64,000 bases of DNA from Vibrio sp. YMD68 (GTDB taxonomy: Bacteria > Pseudomonadota > Gammaproteobacteria > Enterobacterales > Vibrionaceae), in the NCBI RefSeq assembly GCF_029958905.1, contig NZ_CP124614.1, forward strand, positions 3,162,001 through 3,226,000, in the 5' to 3' direction. Made by a program: the position numbers and the translations under genes. Shown here piece by piece: positions 54,978-62,171 of the stretch. Within the stretch, counting starts at the first letter, position 1. Each line of letters starts with the position of its first letter. The notes under the pieces were generated by a model. That model saw only the letters and a program-made list of their open reading frames with translations. It ran no database searches and had not been told where the DNA came from.

Positions 54978-55144
54978 TAAATATCTCAAATATGGGTCGA
55001 ATCAAGCCGCGAGGTTTGGCTTTTGGACCGACATTGTAGTGGGGAACGCTGAGGAATTAAACCGCAATATTAGTTAGGCTAATACCTAGCCAACTCGTAT
55101 ACTGCTGATCTTCCCTAGCTCACAAAATAAATAAGCGACCGTTC

Positions 55145-56056
55145 ATGACGATAGAAGAACAGCAAAGAACCCGGCAAGGCGTTATCTTCGCCATTGGTGC
55201 CTACACCATGTGGGGCATCGCACCGATTTACTTCAAGTTATTGGACGGTGTCGCGGCGATGGAAATTCTGAGCCACCGTGTGATTTGGTCATTTTTCTTG
55301 TTAGCCGGTTTGCTGCACGTTGGCCGACGCTGGCGTGATGTACGCGATGTCATGAGATCAAAGAAAAAGATGATGTACCTGCTCTCTACGTCGATTGTTA
55401 TTGGGTTGAATTGGCTTATCTTTATCTGGGCGGTTAACGCCAATAAAATGCTCGATGCCAGTTTAGGCTATTACATTAACCCATTGATTAATGTTCTTTT
55501 TGGCATGCTTTTTCTTGGTGAAAGACTGCGTAAATTGCAGTGGTTCGCGGTCGCGTTTGCAGCCTGTGCCGTTATTGTTCAACTGATCGCCTTTGGATCG
55601 GTTCCCATTATTGCCATCAGCCTTGCCATCAGTTTCGGCCTCTACGGGCTAATGCGCAAAAAAGTCAGCGTCGATGCCCAAACCGGTTTGTTTATTGAGA
55701 CACTGTTACTCATTCCCCTAGCATTGATCTATTTGATGTTTATTGCTGACTCTCCTACATCGAATTTCAGCAACAACGATATCAACCTCAATCTATTGCT
55801 TCTGTCGGCCGGTATCGTCACGACCTTACCATTGCTTTGTTTTACAGGCGCAGCGACTCGCCTCAAACTGTCTACTTTAGGTTTTTTCCAATACATCGGG
55901 CCAAGCTTAATGCTGTTGCTGGCCGTGCTTATTTATGGGGAAGAATTCACCCAAGATAAAGTGGTCACCTTCGCCTTTATTTGGGGGGCATTGTTGATAT
56001 TCACGTTTGACGCCTATCGCTTTAACCAAAAAAGAAAGCAGCAAGCAACAATATAA
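55145..56056 (+). CDS. rarD: EamA-family transporter RarD
   Basis: Protein of 303 residues with ten membrane segments in two EamA halves. The RarD signature GVIFAIGAYTMWGIAPIYFK is at the start, then ILSHRVIWSFF and the middle LGYYINPLINVLFGMLFLGERL. Substrate unknown (linked to chloramphenicol phenotype in other bacteria). Divergent from recQ. Confidence 0.92.
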   Translation: MTIEEQQRTRQGVIFAIGAYTMWGIAPIYFKLLDGVAAMEILSHRVIWSFFLLAGLLHVGRRWRDVRDVMRSKKKMMYLLSTSIVIGLNWLIFIWAVNANKMLDASLGYYINPLINVLFGMLFLGERLRKLQWFAVAFAACAVIVQLIAFGSVPIIAISLAISFGLYGLMRKKVSVDAQTGLFIETLLLIPLALIYLMFIADSPTSNFSNNDINLNLLLLSAGIVTTLPLLCFTGAATRLKLSTLGFFQYIGPSLMLLLAVLIYGEEFTQDKVVTFAFIWGALLIFTFDAYRFNQKRKQQATI

Positions 56057-56070
56057 GCACATATCGAAAT

Positions 56071-56106
56071 AAGAGAAGTGACCGTATTGGTGTGACTTCT
56101 CTTTTT
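56071..56106 (+). terminator. terminator of rarD
   Basis: AAGAGAAGT and ACTTCTCTT, 9-bp stem with a 15-base loop, then TTTT. Confidence 0.75.
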
Positions 56107-56132
56107 CTCAGCGCTGTAGGCTCGGTTACAGC

Positions 56133-56170
56133 ACTTAGCAACCTAGCACCTAACAACCTAGCAACCTAGC
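56133..56170. repeat. degenerate 7-8-bp tandem repeat
   Basis: CTAGCAAC-type units repeat about five times with variation (CTAGCAC, CTAACAAC) downstream of rarD. Confidence 0.75.
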
Positions 56171-56347
56171 CATCAGCTTAACCATCTGTTTAACCGCCTC
56201 TTTGCCCCTCAATTTGGTCGTCTAGTTTGAATGGGGTTATGAGGTAATCTTCATAGCGGTCAGTGCCGCAACCTGTCAAAACAACTAGGTATGCTTTTTA
56301 AGTGAATTAAAATTCAATTTTGGTTTTGCAGCCATCACCCATCCCGC

Positions 56348-56367
56348 TTGTAAGAGATCTCTTACAA
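56348..56367. promoter_or_regulatory. GacA/UvrY/VarA-type binding site
   Basis: TGTAAGAGATCTCTTACA, with one more paired base each side, is a perfect palindrome matching the TGTAAG-N6-CTTACA box bound by GacA-family regulators. It lies about 160 bases upstream of the csrB start, the usual distance. The rest of the gap from rarD to csrB shows nothing else. Confidence 0.85.
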
Positions 56368-56491
56368 CAAGGTAAGTCAATATCGCTTTATCAGCGAGAG
56401 ATAATCACCCGAACATAGATAAGCCACTGATTATTAATGATACGTACTTTTTTTAGCCAGAACTTCTAGGGATAAATCTCTGATCGCCACG

Positions 56492-56519
56492 TTGATGAGA
56501 ATCAGAGAAAGCGTAGTAT
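56492..56519 (+). promoter_or_regulatory. promoter of the CsrB-family RNA
   Basis: TTGATG and TAGTAT with a 16-base spacer; start expected at G 56527, eight bases past the -10. Confidence 0.65.
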
Positions 56520-56526
56520 TAACCCT

Positions 56527-56942
56527 GTCGGAAGGATTCTGACACGGAACAGGATACTCCAAGGACTAGGTTATCTTCAGGATGAAGATTCGATTATTCA
56601 GGATGAATAGTCGGCAAGGATAGCGAAATGGACATTGAATGGACGCAATAGTAACTAGGATGGTTACTACTATGGAAAGACAATGGACACCTCTGGATGA
56701 GGCAAGGACTGAACATCAGGATGATGTAAGGGACACCGCTCAAGGAATAAGTGAAGCGCGCTAACGAGGATTGTTGGCAGACCAGGATAAGGTCATGGAC
56801 ACCGCTAGGATGGCGACGAAAGGAATACGCTGAAGGATTACAGCACACTATCAAGGATTAGATGCATGGAGCACCTATAGTAGCCGGATTGCTGCGAGTA
56901 AGACTATAGACCCCGACGAGCGCAAGCTCTCGGGGTTTTTCT
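56527..56942 (+). ncRNA. csrB: CsrB-family regulatory small RNA
   Basis: RNA of about 416 bases that sequesters the translational regulator CsrA. I count about 27 GGA motifs by hand, many in short hairpin loops: the 5' stem GTCGGAAGGATTCTGAC with GGA in the loop, TTCAGGATGAA twice, CATCAGGATGATG, GACCAGGATAAGGTC. It ends in a Rho-independent terminator. An upstream GacA/VarA box completes the picture. Vibrios have several such RNAs (csrB, csrC, csrD); which one this is cannot be told from this window. No reading frame on either strand is gene-like. Confidence 0.9.
56911..56942 (+). terminator. terminator of the CsrB-family RNA
   Basis: CCCCGA-C-GAGC, loop GCAA, GCTC-TCGGGG, then TTTTT. Confidence 0.9.
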
Positions 56943-57128
56943 TTATCTTTTTCTCTTCCCATTTCAACTCTAGACTGCAAGTTTGAACACTAGGCTGCTT
57001 CTACTTGCCACTCACCTCATCAACTCGCCCCATAACATATGGTTTATGCTATAGGACTTGTTTAATTGTCGGCTTGTCTACAGCCCCCCTATTGCAAGGG
57101 ACTATGTGAAGAGAATGCATTGGGAGTT

Positions 57129-59300
57129 TTACAGCTTTTCTAATCTTGCGTAAGCCGTCACCAACCATTTGATACCTTCACCGTTAAAGGCCACTTGAAC
57201 CCGCCCCTGAGGGCCACTGCCTTCAAAGTTAATGATGGTCCCTTCACCAAATTTAGGGTGCTTAACCCTAGAGCCTAAACTAAATCCAGTCTCATTAAAG
57301 CTTTCTTTCACTACCGTTTGACTAAAGCGCCCAGCACTGGTTGGTCTGCTGACTTGCGCTTTCATTCTAACTTCATCGAGACACGTTTCAGGCAACTCTT
57401 TAATAAAGCGAGATGGTTTATGGTATTTATCCTGCCCATACAGGCGGCGCATTTCGGCATAAGTGATGTACAGTTTTTCCATAGCACGAGTCATACCTAC
57501 GTAGCATAGACGACGCTCTTCTTCTAAGCGTCCAGCTTCTTCAGCCGACATCTGGCTTGGGAACATGCCTTCTTCTACCCCCACCATAAATACCATCGGA
57601 AATTCGAGACCTTTCGCACTATGGAGTGTCATTAACTGAACCGCATCATCAAACTCATCGGCCTGCCCTTCTCCAGACTCCAATGCCGCGTGCGTCAAAA
57701 ATGCCGTTAGCAGGGTCATTTCTTCCGCTTCTTCCGGCTTTTCAAACTGACGTGTTGCGGTCACCAGCTCTTCTAAGTTCTCAATTCGAGCTTTCGATTT
57801 TTCACCTTTCTCTTGTTCATACATCGCAAACAAGCCGGATGACTTAATAACGTGGTCTGTTTGCTCATGCAAAGGCATCTCGATCGTGTCATCTTCAAGT
57901 GCCACAATCAGTTCAACAAAACGACTCAAAGCACTGGCAGCACGACCCGCTAAGACTTTCTCATCAAGCAAGGCAACACAGGTTTCCCACATGGTTGCAC
58001 CACGATCACGCGCCGCGAATCGAATGGTTTCTAATGTTTTATCGCCAATGCCACGAGTTGGCGTATTCACAACTCGCTCGAACGCCGCATCATTATTGCG
58101 ATTCGAAATCAAACGTAAGTAACTTAAAGCGTCTCTGATTTCTTGACGCTCGAAGAATCGCATGCCGCCATAAATTCGGTAGGGCAAACCCGCTTGTAAC
58201 AGTGCTTCTTCCAGTACACGTGACTGGGCATTGTTTCGATACAGCATTGCGGCATCATTCAACGCGCCACCTTTTTCTTGCCACTCTTTTATTTTGCTCA
58301 CGGTAAAGCGGGCTTCATCGAGTTCGTTATATGCGGAATACACCGAGATGAGTTCGCCCTCAACGCCATCTGTCCAGAGTTCTTTGCCCATTCGCTCGGT
58401 ATTGTTGGAGATCAATGCATTTGAGGCTTCCAGAATGGTTTTTGTGGAGCGGTAATTTTGCTCCAGGCGAACGGTGTTCACACTAGGGAACTCATGGGTG
58501 AATTTTTCAAGGTTTTCTATTTTGGCGCCACGCCAACCATAGATTGACTGGTCATCATCGCCCACAATCATTACGTGGCTATCAGGCCCTGCCATCATGC
58601 GAAGCCATGCATACTGAATGTTATTGGTGTCTTGGAATTCATCGACAAGAATGTGTTTAAAGCGGGCTTGGTAGTGCTCTCGGATAAACTTATTGTCGCG
58701 CAGTAATTCATGAGCACGCAGTAAGATTTCAGCAAAATCCACCAGCCCAGCGCGATCACACGCCTCTTGATAGGCTGCGTATATTTTCAGGTAAGTTTTA
58801 GCAATGGGATCATGGTAGGCATCAACGTGATGAGGGCGTAATCCTTCATCTTTTTTGCCATTGATCCACCAGGATGCTTGTTTCGCAGGCCATTGCTTTT
58901 CATCGAGATTTTGCGCCTTAATTAAACGGCGAAGCAACCGTAACTGATCATCTGAATCAATAATCTGGAAATCTTCTGGCAACTTTGCATCCAAATAGTG
59001 AGCACGTAGGATTCGGTGACAGATCCCGTGGAACGTTCCATTCCACATTCCAGATGAACTGCCCATCATCAACTCGTCGATACGCCCACGCATCTCTGCC
59101 GCGGCTTTATTGGTAAAGGTCACCGACATGATCGAAAACGGAGACGCTTGCTCTACCGACATCAGCCAGGCTATTCGGTGAACAAGCACTCGTGTTTTAC
59201 CACTGCCCGCCCCCGCAAGAATAAGAAGGTTTTCTAGCGGAGCGGCAACCGCTTCACGTTGTTTATCATTAAGGCCATCAAGTAGTAAGGAAGGGTCCAT
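57129..59300 (-). CDS. uvrD: DNA helicase II UvrD
   Basis: Superfamily 1 helicase of excision and mismatch repair. Motifs: LNDKQREAV, AGAGSGKTRVLVHR, VTFTNKAAAEMRGR, VDEFQDTNNIQY, GDDDQSIYGWRGA, LEQNYRST, LMTLHSAKGLEFPMV, YVGMTRAMEKL; C-terminal Tudor-like end VKHPKFGEGTIINFEG. 723 residues with ATG at 59300, a GTG precedes it. It is apart from the xerC-yigB unit, unlike in E. coli. Confidence 0.97.
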   Translation of the reverse strand: MDPSLLLDGLNDKQREAVAAPLENLLILAGAGSGKTRVLVHRIAWLMSVEQASPFSIMSVTFTNKAAAEMRGRIDELMMGSSSGMWNGTFHGICHRILRAHYLDAKLPEDFQIIDSDDQLRLLRRLIKAQNLDEKQWPAKQASWWINGKKDEGLRPHHVDAYHDPIAKTYLKIYAAYQEACDRAGLVDFAEILLRAHELLRDNKFIREHYQARFKHILVDEFQDTNNIQYAWLRMMAGPDSHVMIVGDDDQSIYGWRGAKIENLEKFTHEFPSVNTVRLEQNYRSTKTILEASNALISNNTERMGKELWTDGVEGELISVYSAYNELDEARFTVSKIKEWQEKGGALNDAAMLYRNNAQSRVLEEALLQAGLPYRIYGGMRFFERQEIRDALSYLRLISNRNNDAAFERVVNTPTRGIGDKTLETIRFAARDRGATMWETCVALLDEKVLAGRAASALSRFVELIVALEDDTIEMPLHEQTDHVIKSSGLFAMYEQEKGEKSKARIENLEELVTATRQFEKPEEAEEMTLLTAFLTHAALESGEGQADEFDDAVQLMTLHSAKGLEFPMVFMVGVEEGMFPSQMSAEEAGRLEEERRLCYVGMTRAMEKLYITYAEMRRLYGQDKYHKPSRFIKELPETCLDEVRMKAQVSRPTSAGRFSQTVVKESFNETGFSLGSRVKHPKFGEGTIINFEGSGPQGRVQVAFNGEGIKWLVTAYARLEKL

Positions 59301-59312
59301 CACGCTACGCCA

Positions 59313-59328
59313 CTGGTTATTTATACAT
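59313..59328 (-). promoter_or_regulatory. LexA-like box upstream of uvrD
   Basis: Minus strand ATGTATAAATAACCAG resembles the E. coli uvrD LexA box (CTGTATATATACCCAG), keeping the CAG half but with ATG for CTG. It lies 13 bases upstream of the start. SOS control is inferred and weak. Confidence 0.35.
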
Positions 59329-59553
59329 AAAAAGAGATTATAACCTAAACAACACCGTCAGATGAGACAAAAACCAACAATTTAATTGTTTGTTTTTTAA
59401 CCTTTAAATCAAAGGGATAAATATGGAAGAAATAAAAAACGTTAACAAATAGTAAATAAATTGAAAGTTTCTGTGTCGAATACCTATCTTCTCACTTAAG
59501 CAAGCTAACACAGCTTGCGACCCAAACTAACAATAAAGTCTGAGGAAATAATA

Positions 59554-59814
59554 ATGAAAAAATCAAATCTTGCTGTTACTGCTGCTGTGACTGGTCTTAT
59601 TGCTTTAGGTGGCACTATGCTTACGGCTGCACCTGCGATGGCTGCTGAGAAAGAGAAATGCTACGGCGTTTCTAAAATGGGTAAAAATGATTGCGCGACC
59701 AAAACCAGCTCATGTGCGGGTACGGCTAAAGCTGACAATCAAAAAGATGCCTTCGTCGTTGTGCCGAAAGGCTTGTGTGGCAAACTTGCTGGTGGTAGCA
59801 CCGAGTCAGCATAA
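59554..59814 (+). CDS. bufA1: bufferin-type precursor peptide (DUF2282, BufA1-like)
   Basis: Precursor of 86 residues: Sec signal (MKKSNLAVTAAVTGLIALGG to APAMA, cleavage near 31) and a core with four Cys (36, 47, 54, 75) in EKCYGVSKMGKNDC, SSCAG and GLCGKLAGG, the DUF2282 pattern. In bufferins some Cys are turned into thiooxazole-type groups and bind copper in the periplasm. Start at 59554 with TGAGGAA upstream. First gene of a four-gene operon. Confidence 0.92.
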   Translation: MKKSNLAVTAAVTGLIALGGTMLTAAPAMAAEKEKCYGVSKMGKNDCATKTSSCAGTAKADNQKDAFVVVPKGLCGKLAGGSTESA

Positions 59815-59930
59815 AAGCTCAATAGTCTCGTGTTGCTAGGTCTATTTGCTCAACAGATAGACCTAGCCATAATCGACGTCAACATTTAACCGCTATATCC
59901 AACATATTAAAAAGTAGGAAGGGATTCGTT

Positions 59931-60779
59931 TTGACAACCTATCACGATCACATCGGAGTGGGATTAAGAAGCCCGCACATCACCTACTTTCAAGCTCAAA
60001 AGCCCGAATTAAATTGGCTTGAAATCCATAGCGAAAACTACTTTCAACCGCATTCAGCCTCTCGTCAAAGCTTACGTCGCTTAATGAATGATTATCAGAT
60101 CAGTTGCCATGGCATCGGCCTGTCGCTGGGTAGTGTCGAACGAGTGAATACTCAGCACTTAGCACAACTCAAACAACTGGTTAATGAAATCAATCCCATC
60201 ATGGTTTCTGAGCATTTAAGCTGGAGCGAAAACGGGGGGCACTATTTTAACGACCTATTGCCACTGCCTTATACCGAAGAAGCCTTGGCGGTGTTTTGTC
60301 GAAACGTACAAGAGGTCCAAGATACACTCAAGCGGCCAATTCTTATCGAAAACCCATCAAGCTATCTCAAATTTACTCACTCTACTCTAACCGAGTGGGA
60401 CTTTCTCACCGAGGTACAAAAACGTACCGATTGCCGATTGCTGCTCGATTTAAACAATGTTCATGTCTCCGCCTTTAATCATGGTTTTAACAGCCAAACC
60501 TACCTAAATGCCATTAACGCGGATGTGGTCGACGAAATCCACCTGGCAGGCTTTACGGTTAAACCGTTAGACAAAGGCGAGATTTGGATCGACACACACA
60601 GCCAACCCGTCAGCGACGAAGTTTGGGCGCTTTATCGGCAGTGGGTCAAAAAAAACGGCAGTCGTCATACATTGATTGAATGGGACCTCGATTTGCCATC
60701 GCCAGAAAGACTGCTCCAAGAAGCGGAAAAAGCGAACCAGATCCTGTTGTCTGCTGTTCCTTGCAAGGAGGTCTCATGA
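59931..60779 (+). CDS. bufB: MNIO (DUF692) bufferin-maturing enzyme
   Basis: Multinuclear non-haem iron oxidase of 282 residues with a TIM-barrel fold by family. Candidate metal ligands are His 60 (CHGIGLS), Glu 94/His 95 (SEHLSW), Glu 140 (IENPSSY), Asp 173/His 178 (LDLNNVHVS), His 204 (EIHLAGF), Asp 221/His 223 (DTHSQP) and Glu 250 (LIEWD). It would modify the precursor Cys. The start is TTG at 59931, with AGGAAGGG eight bases upstream; no ATG fits. It overlaps the next gene by four bases. Confidence 0.92.
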   Translation: MTTYHDHIGVGLRSPHITYFQAQKPELNWLEIHSENYFQPHSASRQSLRRLMNDYQISCHGIGLSLGSVERVNTQHLAQLKQLVNEINPIMVSEHLSWSENGGHYFNDLLPLPYTEEALAVFCRNVQEVQDTLKRPILIENPSSYLKFTHSTLTEWDFLTEVQKRTDCRLLLDLNNVHVSAFNHGFNSQTYLNAINADVVDEIHLAGFTVKPLDKGEIWIDTHSQPVSDEVWALYRQWVKKNGSRHTLIEWDLDLPSPERLLQEAEKANQILLSAVPCKEVS

Positions 60780-61558
60780 ACACGTCACTGGCTCACGTAC
60801 AACAACAGTTTGCGAAAGCGTTGCATTATCAAGCGAGCGGAGATGAATGCCTGGTTGCAGGCGATCACTTCAGCGCTGATGAACGCATGCAAATCTATCG
60901 AAATAATTTCATTATTGGCCTTAGCGAAATACTAAAAGCCACCTATCCCAACATTCTAGGGTTAGTGGGAGAAGAATGCTTTACGCAAATGGCACGACAA
61001 CACGTACTCACTCAACCGCTAATGTCAGGCGATGTGACGTTTTATGGTGAAGGGTTCGCTCAAACCATTGAGCAGTTTCCAACAGTCATCGAAGCCGCGC
61101 CCTACCTGACTGAGGTCGCTCGTTTTGAATGGAGCTTAGATACTGCACAGCAATGCTTTTCGCGGCACCAAGACTCTCGTTCACTACAGCCTTTAGCAAA
61201 CCTTGTTCAACTATCGAGTGATGAGCACAGCCAACTCAGGTTTCACCTTGCCCCTGGCGTGACCCATTTTACTTCGAACGTTGCCGTGTTCTCATTGAAT
61301 GTCGCCATACAAACAGAACAGTTCGAAGACCTAGATATCCACACACCAGAAGTTGGGGTGATCGCCTGTCATCCTGATGGAGCAGCTTGGAGCACTAAAC
61401 TCAATAATGAACCTTATCAACTGCTGGCGCTCTTACAAAAAAAGACAACGCTAGCGGAAATTGACACGTCCCTATTGACTCACCTTGAACAACTGATACG
61501 CCTAAATCTAGTGGCGGGCTTTACTATTGCCAGCCCTAAGGAGCAGCACCATGAGTAA
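60776..61558 (+). CDS. bufC: DUF2063 partner protein (BufC/HvfC-like)
   Basis: Protein of 260 residues: N-terminal DUF2063 domain (MQIYRNNFIIGLSEILKATYP, GEECFTQMARQHV, SGDVTFYGEGFAQTI) and a C-terminal RRE-like part with no catalytic motif. It serves as partner that holds the precursor for the MNIO enzyme. ATG with AAGGAGG, overlapping the previous stop (ATGA). Confidence 0.9.
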   Translation: MNTSLAHVQQQFAKALHYQASGDECLVAGDHFSADERMQIYRNNFIIGLSEILKATYPNILGLVGEECFTQMARQHVLTQPLMSGDVTFYGEGFAQTIEQFPTVIEAAPYLTEVARFEWSLDTAQQCFSRHQDSRSLQPLANLVQLSSDEHSQLRFHLAPGVTHFTSNVAVFSLNVAIQTEQFEDLDIHTPEVGVIACHPDGAAWSTKLNNEPYQLLALLQKKTTLAEIDTSLLTHLEQLIRLNLVAGFTIASPKEQHHE

Positions 61559-62006
61559 TCAAATAACCACCATTATTGACCAGTACCATGCGCTTATCGC
61601 TAGGCTACAAAGCGTGTTTATTCCATTACTGCTGCTGTTTTGCCGACTCTGGGTTGCTTGGGTCTTTTTCAATTCAGGTTTGGTGAAAATAGCATCGTGG
61701 GAAAGTACCTTGTATCTGTTTGAATACGAATATGTGGTCCCGCTATTGCCATGGGAACTGGCTGCCTACACAGGGACTGCGGCTGAACTCATTCTTCCTA
61801 TTTTCTTCGCACTAGGCTTATTCACAAGACCGATGGCCGCGGTATTATTTGTGTTTAATATCGTCGCCGTTGTCTCTTACCCCTTACTGTGGGAACGTGG
61901 GTTCTATGACCACCAGTTATGGGGACTGATGATTCTTATTGTGGTGGTTTGGGGAGCGGGGCCACTTTCTATCGACAAATGGTTGAAACAAAAACTCGCC
62001 GATTGA
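61551..62006 (+). CDS. bufD: DoxX-family membrane protein of the bufferin operon
   Basis: Protein of 151 residues with four membrane segments and DoxX signatures (LFCRLWVAWVFFNSGLVKIASW, GTAAELILPIFFALGLFTR). It overlaps the previous gene by eight bases, with AAGGAG upstream. Commonly found in bufferin operons; its role may be redox or transport. The operon ends at the terminator at 62061. Confidence 0.88.
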   Translation: MSNQITTIIDQYHALIARLQSVFIPLLLLFCRLWVAWVFFNSGLVKIASWESTLYLFEYEYVVPLLPWELAAYTGTAAELILPIFFALGLFTRPMAAVLFVFNIVAVVSYPLLWERGFYDHQLWGLMILIVVVWGAGPLSIDKWLKQKLAD

Positions 62007-62060
62007 TCGCCTTAATGACGCCGCTGATACAGCGCCAAGACGTCCACTGTTGTTAACACT

Positions 62061-62099
62061 AAAAAGCCACTCTTTCTGATGTTCAAAGAGTGGCTTTTT
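62061..62099. terminator. terminator of the bufferin operon
   Basis: A perfect 15-bp stem (AAAAAGCCACTCTTT and complement) with a nine-base loop; T runs on both strands, so it may serve the convergent prlC too. Confidence 0.9.
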
Positions 62100-62171
62100 C
62101 GGTCTATTGTCTCATTTCAGACTGCGCTCTTTATTTAGTGAGCAATCAGCCTAAGTTTTAAAATATCGGCA

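Noticed and set aside
56594..56854. An 86-codon frame on the minus strand
   Set aside because: It is the antisense of the GGA-repeat RNA; the repeated SSxPS-like content reflects the RNA motif.
60680..61558. A longer N-terminus for the DUF2063 gene
   Set aside because: The extra 32 codons overlap the MNIO gene in another frame and are unlike the family; the ATG at 60776 has AAGGAGG.
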